This document shows positions 11,496 to 19,349 of a stretch of DNA of 64,000 bases, in pieces (within the stretch, counting starts at the first letter, position 1; each line of letters starts with the position of its first letter). The stretch is taken from positions 15,562,001 through 15,626,000 of the forward strand of contig OX419760.1 of NCBI GenBank assembly GCA_948567375.1, given 5' to 3'. Below the pieces are notes generated by a model that saw nothing but the letters and a program-made list of their open reading frames with translations, made no database searches and had not been told where the DNA came from. Made by a program: the position numbers and the translations under genes. Source of the stretch: Lunularia cruciata. Taxonomy: Eukaryota > Streptophyta > Marchantiopsida > Lunulariales > Lunulariaceae.

Positions 11496-11512
11496 TTTAC
11501 CCTCGGACTAAG
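11496..11512 (-). other. F1-A polypurine tract
   Basis: On the minus strand the sequence just before the 3' LTR reads ccgagggtaaa, a short purine run in the right place to prime plus-strand DNA synthesis. Confidence 0.55.
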
Positions 11513-11543
11513 TTTTCACTTTGTCCTCAAAGTGAAGGTCTCT

Positions 11544-11810
11544 CTACCTTCTATGGTACATCTTCAACTTATCATGGTTAATCCTATCAAAGTGTCTTCC
11601 TCCTAACTCCTTGAGATCATAGGTGTAGTTTCCCCACACCTTCTCTACTATGAAAGGTCCAAAGTACTTAGGCAAAAACTTCTTTTGCACTCTCTTGAAT
11701 CGAATGGAATCAAACAACATTACCCAATCACCTTCTTTGAAAGTCTCCACCTTCTTCTTGCCTTGCCTCTTGTCATAGCTCTCCTTTTGTTTCCTTTGGG
11801 CTTGCTCCAC
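11544..11810 (-). pseudogene. F1-A integrase C-terminal region
   Basis: The conceptual protein carries a basic stretch (QAQRKQKESYDKRQGKKK), then GDWVMLFDS and a GPY/F-type motif, KYFGPFIVEKV, and ends HDKLKMYHRR. These are the C-terminal DNA-binding features of Ty3/gypsy integrase. The TAA/TGA end lies about 50 bases before the LTR, so pol has no envelope-like or chromodomain extension. It is separated from the catalytic core by stops, including one where a tryptophan is expected just upstream. Confidence 0.75.
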
Positions 11811-12912
11811 TCAAACCATAGCAACTGCTCTTGCCTCTTCCAACTCCATGAGTTGATCCTTCCTTGACTTCTCTGCATCACCTCCTTGTGCTTTCTTCAA
11901 TCTCCTATGAATGCTTTGGAAGGTAGGAAGATCAAAGTGAATAGGTAAGGTAGACTTAATAACTTACACCAATTGAAATGGAGAATATCTGGTTGAAGTC
12001 TTCATGGTTGTCCTATAATCCCACAAAACTGCATGAATCCTCTTGTCCCAATGATGTTTAACCCCTTCCATTTCTGCATCTTTGGCCAACATCATGCACA
12101 AGGTCTGATTGGTTCTCTCTACCAAGCCATTGGAATTTGGCTTATAGGATGTAGTTCATATATGGGTGATAGAGAAATGTCGTAGCATGGTTGTAGTAAT
12201 GCTTCATGTAAACTCTCCTCCTCTATCAGAAACCAACTCCAAAGGGCATCCAAACCTAGTGATAATGCGTTCATAAAGAAATCTACCCACTTCATCTTCA
12301 TTCTTGTCCCTCAATGGTCTAGCCTCAACCCACTTGGTAAGGTAATCAGTAACTACCACAATGTACCGATTGTTCCTTGGGGTTCTATTGAGAAGACCTA
12401 CAAAATCAATTCCCCACTTCTCAAAAGGTCCTAGCAATGGAATTGATCTAAGTGGTGGAGTGGATGTAGACTTTCTAGCAAAAGCTTGACAAACATGACA
12501 AGTTTTGCAATAATCAAGACAATCCTTGAAAATCCTCTCCAATGGTGACTTGCATCTAGAATCTTGAAAGCAGTCCCTTTCCTGCAAAGTGTCCTCCACA
12601 TACTAAACCTTCATGAAACTCCTTTTAGAGTAGCATAGACTCTTCCTTACCCACTACTCTTCAAAGTAGACTATCTGGTCCTTGGTGAAAAAGAATATCC
12701 TCCACCATTGTGTAAGGTCTAGATCTTGCTGCAAGGGCCTTCCTCTCCCTAGCATGCATTCCTTTTGGATAGTTACCTCTTGTCACAAAATCCAAAATCT
12801 CCTTGTACTCCATTGGAACCTCTTGAGTGATTGAGATTGTCATGAGCTCCTCATCCGGGAAGGAATCATCCATTGGCTCATCTCCATCATGATCATAGGC
12901 TCTTGATAACAA
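11811..12912 (-). pseudogene. F1-A integrase zinc domain and DDE core, broken
   Basis: The N-terminal part (12661-12912) follows RNase H. It leads through stops to the zinc-binding region (KEFHEGLVCGGHFAGK, then CKTCHVCQAFARKS). The catalytic core at 12204-12599 has WGIDFVG (first Asp) and LVSDRGGEF (second Asp). The third acidic position is seen further on in SNGLVERTNQTL. All three catalytic residues are present, but at least four stops or frame changes break the region. Integrase would insert the cDNA and make the 5-bp duplication. Confidence 0.75.
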
Positions 12913-12933
12913 ATCAACATTTGCATGTTTCTT

Positions 12934-14043
12934 TCATGGCCTATCCTCAATGGTGTAGTCATACTCAGATAAGAGTATCATCCACCTTGCTAGTCTCCCT
13001 TCAACATTAGGCTTGTTGAAGATGTACTTTAAAGCCTTGTGATCAGTGACAATGGTGGCTTTCCCTCCAATCAAGTAGTGTCTAAACTTCTTGAGACCAA
13101 AGATCACTGCCAACCCTTCTCTCTCCGTGAGAGAGTAGTTCTTCTCTGCTGAAACCATCTGCCTACTAGCATAAGCTATTGGATGATCATGCCCATCTTG
13201 GTCTAATTGACTAAGAGTGCATCCTATAGCTACATTAGAAGCATCAGTATAGAGAATGAAAGGCTTACTCCAATCAGGTTCAGCAAGAATTGGAGCTACA
13301 ACAAGGGATTGCTTGAGCTCCTCAAAAGCTTTGAGAGCCTCCTTGTCCTCCAAAATCACCATGTAATCTACACCCTTCTTCATGTAGATGGTCAATGCAT
13401 AAGCCTTGTTGGAAAATGAGAAGATGAACCTCCTATAGTATCCAACCATCCCCAAGAATTGGCGTAACTTTGTCAAACTTGAAGGGAATGGAAGGTATGA
13501 GATTTTCCTCACCTTCTTAGGATCAACTGCTATTCCATCCTTGGAGATGATGTGCTCCAAAAGTAGACCTTCTTCACATCCAAAAATGCACTTCTTTGGG
13601 TTGAGTGATGCATTTGCCTCATCCAAGTATTGCAAGACTTTGATAAGGTTCTCAAAGTGCTCTTCCTTGCTCCCATAGACACAAAAGTCATCAATGAAGT
13701 CTCTCACAAATTTCCCAATGAAAGGTTCAAATACCTTGTTCATGAACCGTTGGAATGTGGCTGGAGCATTGCAAAGCCCAAAAGGCATGACCTTGAAAGC
13801 GTAAGTTCCCCAAGGTGTGGTGAACGTGGTGAGTTGTTGATGCTCTGGTGCAATCTTGATTTGGTTGTATCCACTATAACCATCTCCAAAACTGTACCTC
13901 TCATGACTTGCAACCTCCTCCAAGATCTCATCAATGAATGGCAATGGGTAGTAGTCCTTCTTGGTAACAGCATTGAGCTTCTTGTAATCCACACATACCC
14001 GAAGCTTGCCATTCTTTTTCTTCACAATGACAATTGGAGACAC
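12934..14043 (-). CDS. F1-A reverse transcriptase and RNase H (open segment of pol)
   Basis: This 369-codon open segment of pol begins at SPIVIVKKKNGKLRVCVDY. RT motifs include DGYSGYNQI, MPFGLCNAPATFQRF and the catalytic FIDD (about 13685-13695). The RNase H part has YTDAS, TEREGLA and TDHKAL, giving its acidic catalytic residues. DGYSGYNQI in place of the usual DLRSGYHQI is typical of Athila/Tat-group gypsy elements. A stop lies just before 14043 (F1-B has GAA there) and another after EDRP. The enzyme copies genomic RNA to cDNA in the particle. Catalytic residues are intact in this stretch. Confidence 0.85.
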   Translation of the reverse strand: MSPIVIVKKKNGKLRVCVDYKKLNAVTKKDYYPLPFIDEILEEVASHERYSFGDGYSGYNQIKIAPEHQQLTTFTTPWGTYAFKVMPFGLCNAPATFQRFMNKVFEPFIGKFVRDFIDDFCVYGSKEEHFENLIKVLQYLDEANASLNPKKCIFGCEEGLLLEHIISKDGIAVDPKKVRKISYLPFPSSLTKLRQFLGMVGYYRRFIFSFSNKAYALTIYMKKGVDYMVILEDKEALKAFEELKQSLVVAPILAEPDWSKPFILYTDASNVAIGCTLSQLDQDGHDHPIAYASRQMVSAEKNYSLTEREGLAVIFGLKKFRHYLIGGKATIVTDHKALKYIFNKPNVEGRLARWMILLSEYDYTIEDRP

Positions 14044-14046
14044 CCA

Positions 14047-14742
14047 TTATGAATTCTCCACCTCAAAGATAAATCCAGCCTCCTTGAGCTTATCAATCTC
14101 CTCCTTCACAACCAAAGATATTGGTGGGCTAATGCGACGTTGATTTTGGCGGATTGGTCTTGCATGTGACTCCACCTCTATCTTGTGCTCCTCCAAGGTG
14201 ACTTCCTTCAAATCCTTGTAACTAAAAGCAAACACATGGATGAACTTGCGGAAAATCTCCTCAAATCTCACCTTCTCCTCCTTGGTAACATTTGGACCAT
14301 ACTTGAGGGTAGATAACCTGCTCTCTACCTCCTCAAGTGTCAATAGTGATTTATCTGGGTCCTTCAAAACCTCTAGCTTAGGTGCAAAATCCACATCACA
14401 CAAAGGATACACATTTGAATCAGATTCAGATTCATCCTCCTCCGTGGAAGTCTCCTCTTCCATGCTTGTGTCCACACCTAAAGCTCCTTCTTCAGAATCT
14501 GATTCCCAATAATCAGAAGATGGTGTATCTGAATGTGAAGTGTTGGTGGTGTTAGTCATAGGAATTGTGACTCTATGGTTTGATGACCCAATCCTCAAGT
14601 ACCCTTTGTGCCATCGATCATTTGTGCGTGCTGCTCTCAACCATGGCCTCCCAAGAAGTAAGTCATAGCTTGAATCCTTCAAGACTTGGAAGATCATGAG
14701 ATTTTGAACTCCCATAACTGAAACTACCACTTTATCCATCAC
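14047..14742 (-). pseudogene. F1-A protease C-terminus, acidic linker and RT N-terminus
   Basis: The segment starts with the end of a retropepsin fold (SSYDLLLGRPWLRA). It continues with an acidic linker (EEETSTEEDESESDSD) and then the RT entry region, VVKEEIDKLKEAGFIFEVENS. A stop where F1-B has Glu ends it. The linker also shows FAFSYKDLKEVT, the usual gypsy FAWSYxDL motif upstream of RT. Confidence 0.75.
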
Positions 14743-14751
14743 CCCTAATGG

Positions 14752-15363
14752 TCAAACTTGTTGCTTGTTTGCCATGCTCACCACAAATGTTGAAGGTCTT
14801 GAGTGTATCATACCCACCTTCTTCATCAACCTTTCTGACATGGCATTCATTGCTGATCCTCCATCAACCAATGCATCCTTGATGTTGTGACCATTCACTC
14901 TCACATCAATCTTGGAGGAATATTCACAAGCCTCCCATGGTGCTGGCTTGGCATCCACCACCCCCATTGATACCGGAACTTTTGCCTTCTTCTTCCTCTT
15001 GCTCCTTGTAGAACTCAAACCACCTCTAAGCTCCTTTCTCAAGGTAGGGTTCAAAGCAATTGATTGGCCCACTGTGATGTTAGCCTTGTGACTACCAACA
15101 TCCTCCAACACATTGTAGTTCCATTGTTGCTTTGAAATCAAGAAATCCTCCATCCCCAACTTCTTCCTTGGAGTCTTTGTTGTTGATGGTGTTGAGATGC
15201 GAGTGCTCCTAGTAGACATAGGAGTATCCTTGCTTGAAGTAAATCCTTGAGAAGAGTGAACATCCTCTACAAAACAAGCTCTCTTCTTCTCTTGTGCCAA
15301 AAGCTCCAAATTAAGACCCTTGGAGTTTGAGCACTCTCCCTTCTCATACTTGCTCTCAACCAC
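14752..15363 (-). pseudogene. F1-A Gag-Pol junction and protease active site
   Basis: A Ser/Thr/Lys-rich spacer is followed by the protease catalytic region DALVDGGSAMNAMSERL (about 14840-14870). Asp-Gly-Gly replaces the more common Asp-Ser/Thr-Gly. In F1-B the Gag tail and this region share one frame, so Gag and Pol were originally a single polyprotein. Here a one-base loss at about 15375 puts a stop after Gag. Confidence 0.7.
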
Positions 15364-15374
15364 ATCTATGGATG

Positions 15375-16367
15375 CTATTCCCTTACCTTTGTTGGATTAG
15401 GAGCCACTTGGGTTTCACTACCTCCCTTTTTCCCTCTATTGGCTCCCTCATAACCCCTTCCTCCATGGTAAGTGGAATTTGGGCAATTCCTTTGGATATG
15501 GCCTCTTCCTCCACAACCAAAAAAATTTCTATCATTGAAATTGTTGGCTGGTTGGCCTCCTCTATATGGATAGTTTCCATAACTCCTAGGCCCTCTCCCT
15601 ACATTCTGATCCACCTCTCTCTTCTCCCATAGTTGCACCACATTGATCTTGAGATCCGCAAGTTGTTCTGTGATGGTTTGGAGTGGATCTTTTGGTGGAA
15701 GTGCAAGAACTGGAGCTACTACTACTTGTGGTGCAACCCTTGTCACCAAAGTATCAGAAGTTTCACCATACTTGTAGCCTTGAGGAGGATGCACAACCTC
15801 TTTCACCACCAAATCACTCTCATCTCCTTCCAAACTCTCCTCCATACGAATTGCAATCTTGATAGCTTCAACCTTGGAAGAAGGTTTCTCATATCTCACC
15901 TTGCTTCTAATTTGTGGTCTCAACCGTCCCACAAAATTCTTGGTGAGCATGGCCCCTATGCCAATCATTGTAGTCTCCACATCATCCACACCCTTCCTCA
16001 ACACTATGCAAAATCTAGACTCCAACTTTTCCACTCTTTCCACATAGACTCTCACTTTCTCTCCATCTCCTTGCTTGAGAAATGTAACCTCACTCATCAA
16101 TCTCTCATGACTCTCATCAGGAAGAAAGTTCTCAATGAGTGCTGAAGTCAAAGTCTCCCAAGACTCCTCTTCCCCATCTCTCCTCTCTCTCTTTTGGTAT
16201 TCTGACTCATACCATGTAAGTGCTGCATCCTCAAAGAAATCTGGTAATAATGAGGCCCACTCATTCTTCCTCCTCTCATTGTTTCCTATGCAAGCTCTCT
16301 TGAAGTCTCTCACAAAGGCCTCCACATCTTCTCCATCCTTGCCAAAGAAAACTGGAAGTTTCCCCAT
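15375..16367 (-). CDS. F1-A Gag
   Basis: A true ATG at 16367 opens 330 codons. The capsid region (residues about 1-150) matches the retrotransposon Gag pattern: VEAFVRDFKRAC, DFFEDAALTWYESEY, then ALIENFLPDE. The nucleocapsid end is basic and Gly-rich with NFFGCGGRGHIQRNC. This is a zinc knuckle whose first Cys is Phe, and F1-B and F1-C also lack that Cys. Gag forms the cytoplasmic particle. The start is supported by the same MxKLPVFFGKDG start in F1-C. The only damage is the premature end before the Pol fusion. Confidence 0.85.
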   Translation of the reverse strand: MGKLPVFFGKDGEDVEAFVRDFKRACIGNNERRKNEWASLLPDFFEDAALTWYESEYQKRERRDGEEESWETLTSALIENFLPDESHERLMSEVTFLKQGDGEKVRVYVERVEKLESRFCIVLRKGVDDVETTMIGIGAMLTKNFVGRLRPQIRSKVRYEKPSSKVEAIKIAIRMEESLEGDESDLVVKEVVHPPQGYKYGETSDTLVTRVAPQVVVAPVLALPPKDPLQTITEQLADLKINVVQLWEKREVDQNVGRGPRSYGNYPYRGGQPANNFNDRNFFGCGGRGHIQRNCPNSTYHGGRGYEGANRGKKGGSETQVAPNPTKVRE

Positions 16368-16601
16368 CTTAACCTCTCACTATCTTTCTTTCTCTCCATT
16401 TTCTTTTTCTCTTTTCTTTTCTCTCACTCTATTACTAATAGAATATATACATGACTAACACCATCTGAGAATAATCCACCCTAGGGAACACAAAAGGTTC
16501 AGGTTGCTCCAAGATTTCTATAGCAATATCAAATCCTAGAGTGCATATTAATCTAACTCTCATGGATAGTTTATCCATAAGTTGAAAGATTATCTCCATC
16601 A

Positions 16602-17075
16602 CTAATCTTGAGAACTAGCTGATGAAGGTGGTAGTATTTTTGTAGCTGTACTAAGACTCTCTCCAATATCCTTCACCAAAGTCTTCCAAAGTACTTTTAC
16701 TCCACTACACTCATGTCCTTTTGGAAGTCCTTCCACTCCACAAACCTCACACAACTCCTTGGTCTTAGATCTTCTCCCTCCTAATCTTGGTGAAGAAGGT
16801 CCAACATGCAAACCCAAGTCAAGTATGCCTCTCCTTTCCCTCAATCTCTTGCTCTCAAAGGTCAATGGACATGAACTTGCCTTATGTCCCTTCTCTCCAC
16901 ACAGAAAGCACTTAGACTCACTCTTTCCTCCAAGTGGTGTAGGTTTTTGGATCCTCTCAATACTCTCTTCAAATTCTATTGTAAACTCTCTTTTCCTCAA
17001 ATCCACCCCTACAATCACCTCAAACCCTTGAGGAACCTTGCATAATCTCAATTTCCACTCTTGATGTCCCTCCAT
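16602..17075 (-). CDS. F1-A ORF0, second part: zinc-knuckle protein upstream of Gag
   Basis: This 157-codon frame opens at an ATG in the sequence for MEGHQEWKLRLC. It encodes VIVGVDLRKREFTIEFE and a perfect knuckle CFLCGEKGHKASSC (CX2CX4HX4C, 16869-16910), then a second cluster CEVCGVEGLPKGHEC. The spacing (a beta strand with VDL, about 30 residues, then the knuckle) is like the DUF4283/CCHC arrangement found in plant zinc-knuckle proteins and LINE ORF1. It lies about 235 bases upstream of Gag and is kept in F1-A, B, C and D. Its role is unknown; nucleic-acid binding is inferred. Confidence 0.6.
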   Translation of the reverse strand: MEGHQEWKLRLCKVPQGFEVIVGVDLRKREFTIEFEESIERIQKPTPLGGKSESKCFLCGEKGHKASSCPLTFESKRLRERRGILDLGLHVGPSSPRLGGRRSKTKELCEVCGVEGLPKGHECSGVKVLWKTLVKDIGESLSTATKILPPSSASSQD

Positions 17076-17205
17076 GTTCCCAAGATGAATCTAAACACTC
17101 AAACATGCTTTTTGTTGATTTCAAACTCCTTATGCATGAGATCTCCACTCTGCAGAATTTACTCTTCCTCACAATGCCACTCAAATAGCCCAACCTGCAT
17201 GTCAC
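17020..17205 (-). CDS. F1-A ORF0, first part, overlapping the second part in another frame
   Basis: This frame carries GYLSGIVRKSKFCRVEIS and SMFECLDSSWEHGG. It overlaps the zinc-knuckle frame by 56 bases. If the reading frame shifted within the overlap the two would make one protein of about 200 residues. The same one-base offset occurs in F1-B, F1-C and F1-D, but not in F1-a. Confidence 0.45.
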   Translation of the reverse strand: MTCRLGYLSGIVRKSKFCRVEISCIRSLKSTKSMFECLDSSWEHGGTSRVEIEIMQGSSRV

Positions 17206-17456
17206 AATCCTCTCAAATTTTGCACACTTAATCTTAATTTTAGGATTTCTCTCTCCGCAAAATTTCAGATGTTTTCATTTAGCCATTTGGCCTAGACACC
17301 TTTCTATTCAGCACACAATTTTCAGATTTGGTCTGAAAACCACCCCCCTTACTTCAAAAACTTATAACGCCCTACAAAAAACCGATCTCTCTCTGATTTT
17401 TGTGGCAGCAGGTAAGATACAATGCAATTAATTTGCTTGGAAATTTTCAGCACAAT

Positions 17457-17956
17457 TCACTGAAAATTGAAGAAATGGTAGACTCTGTACAATTTTCCAG
17501 AGAGCATGCAGTTGCGGGAGCACTTTACCCTATCAACTTTCAAAAATTCTAGACCAGTGCGCATAGTAGCTCTCATAATTATTTCAAGTGTGCTAACTGA
17601 AAGATAACCCAAGCTATCATGTGTAGAAATTTCAAGTCCAGATCTCAAACTTGAGATTTTGCACAAAATCACCTTAATCCCCAAAATCTGCAATCCACCT
17701 CACACAATCTCTCCAATTCCTCTCATGTGTACAAGATGTACAAAATCACCTCAAAGACATCATAATGAACTACAGGGTATACAAATAGATCTTGGTTCTC
17801 TAACATAAGTTCAGCACTCTCCTCTCCTAATGTTCTCTCCAAGAGAGCTCTCATAGTCTCCTTCTGCCTAATGTAGAATTGAACACGGAACAGTATCTTG
17901 CCTTCTAGAGAGGTCCCGACAACGGAACCAAAAATGTGAGCCGGCCTGTCTCTCAC
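17457..17956 (-). other. F1-A leader with two short conserved frames
   Basis: From the LTR end inward there are two short frames. The first, 17956-17723, starts in the LTR, covers the primer site and ends VILYILYT. The second, 17693-17457, carries VILCKISSLRSGLEISTHDS and ends YHFFNFQ. Both recur at the same place in F1-B (the second broken) and F1-D. No family is recognised; they may be leader RNA rather than protein genes. Confidence 0.4.
17914..17934 (-). other. F1-A primer-binding site, tRNA-Asp-like
   Basis: On the minus strand, tttttggttccgttgtcggg directly follows the LTR. F1-D and F1-a read tggttcc(g/a)ttgccg. This resembles TGGCGCCGTTGCCGGGG, the complement of the plant tRNA-Asp 3' end used by Athila elements, with CG replaced by TT after TGG. 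Confidence 0.6.
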
Positions 17957-18608
17957 TCAGGATGAACCTCTGATGGCTATTATGGTAGCGCACCATGGAC
18001 TAAGAAGGCAAGGAACCCGAACTCCATCATACTCCTCCAAGGCTAACACTCCAAGACTCAAGACATTGCTCACTAGAGAACTCAATGAGAGTGAGAGATA
18101 GTTGCAAATGAAAGGATGATGAGTACCTCCTCACCCCTTGTTTATATACTTGTGAAATAGTTACGTACCGCAGTAACTCAAGTTACTAGACTAAAAGTCA
18201 AGTAAAGTCAAAAAGTAGAAAGGAATATCCATTCACATGGGCATATTCCCCTAAGCATGTGGTCTTATCTTGACCCAACCACTAAGTCAAGGATTCCTTC
18301 ACACGGGCTATCCTTGGACTATAGAAGAATCCAAAACAAAAAGGCTTGCGGGCCCAAGAGTTCTCAACTCTTTCCTCAAAGCCAAACACCTAGGAATAAT
18401 ACCAAGTCAACACACTAAAATCCAAAATAGTGGTGCTCATCTTTTCTACTTCTTCTAAAGTAAAGTCTCCTCTATCTTAGCTATGACTAACTTTAGCTAA
18501 CCATGACTAATATAGAACCATCCTTTATCTCTAAATAATATCTCTTAAGTACTTGTAATACCAAGCTAAATATCACAATACCACACACATGCCCAAATGG
18601 GTGTTACA
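17935..18608 (-). repeat. F1-A 5' LTR
   Basis: It runs from tgtgagccgg to gggtgttaca (674 bp), the promoter-bearing LTR for this element. It differs from the 3' LTR by about ten substitutions, a 16-bp loss near 18170 and a 4-bp loss near 18534. Confidence 0.9.
18139..18150 (-). promoter_or_regulatory. F1-A LTR TATA box
   Basis: The minus strand reads agtatataaacaagggg. TATATAAA is a strong plant TATA box, placing transcription start about 30 bases further on (about 18110) within the LTR and giving an R-U5 of about 175 bases. Confidence 0.55.
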
Positions 18609-19349
18609 GGACAGGGGTAGAGGAGAAACCATCAAAGGATAGATAGGATTTGCTGCAGCAGGAGAATTCTTGATGTGGGTTTGGCAGAATAGAGAGTTAT
18701 CATGTTGTGAAATATTGTTAGAACTTATTTGTGCTTGGTTATATTCTTTCCTGCTTGAGCAGTTGTAGAAGCTCAGGTGTTTCATTGTATAGTTTGGAAC
18801 TGTTTGGCTTCTCCAAGTGTGTTTACAAATTGCAAAGCTTGCCATTGTGGTGAACACTATGTGGTCCTTGGTGAGTGAATCCATCCATTCTATCCTATAA
18901 AAAGTGTTAGGGGAAGAGGACTCCATTTTTGGAGCTACCAATCCAACTTATGCAAATGGATCAAGTCACTGATTTGGTTGCATGGATTTGAGTTTGGCTG
19001 TACAATTTGTGGCCAGTTCTATAGTTCCAACCAAGCCTAGTTCTACAAACTCTACCAGGCCAGAAAATGATAAACCCAATAATAATAGACCATGAACCTT
19101 AGCTAGTGAGTGATACATGAAGGACATTAGTAATCCAAGAAACTCAACACAAATAGTCATTGAGAAGAGTCTACATCCAAGATCAACCATAGGCAAGTTG
19201 CTCCAGAAAAAAGGCTAATGCTATCAGATCTAAGAGTAGAGCCAGCGTCAAATTGCCGGAAAGCTTCCGAGTCACTGACAACTAAGGCAGCCCAAGTGCA
19301 AGCAGCCAGGTGCCCGGTGCATTCTTGAGACCATACAATCCCCATGACA
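18609..19349. other. Unassigned sequence with a repeat fragment shared with 790-950
   Basis: No gene is recognised. The block was joined to 10805 before F1-A inserted. Its last part, about 19195-19350, resembles 790-950 in the same orientation and probably belongs to one older element. Confidence 0.35.

Larger units (their letters stand above)
10806..18608 (-). mobile_element. F1-A: complete Athila/Tat-like Ty3/gypsy retrotransposon
   Basis: This is the only element in the window with both LTRs and an uninterrupted interior (7.8 kb). Read on the minus strand: 5' LTR 17935-18608, primer site, leader ORFs, ORF0 zinc knuckle, Gag, protease, RT, RNase H, integrase, polypurine tract and 3' LTR 10806-11495. 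It is flanked by ggac (10802-10805 and 18609-18612), a 5-bp duplication of TGGAC if one T was lost. The two LTRs differ by about ten substitutions and a few small indels, so insertion is fairly recent, but pol has stops. RT has the DGYSGYNQI signature of the Athila/Tat group. Confidence 0.9.

Noticed and set aside
15633-16145. Plus-strand frame of 170 codons opposite F1-A Gag
   Set aside because: It is a mirror of the Gag frame; the same antisense frame is broken in other copies.
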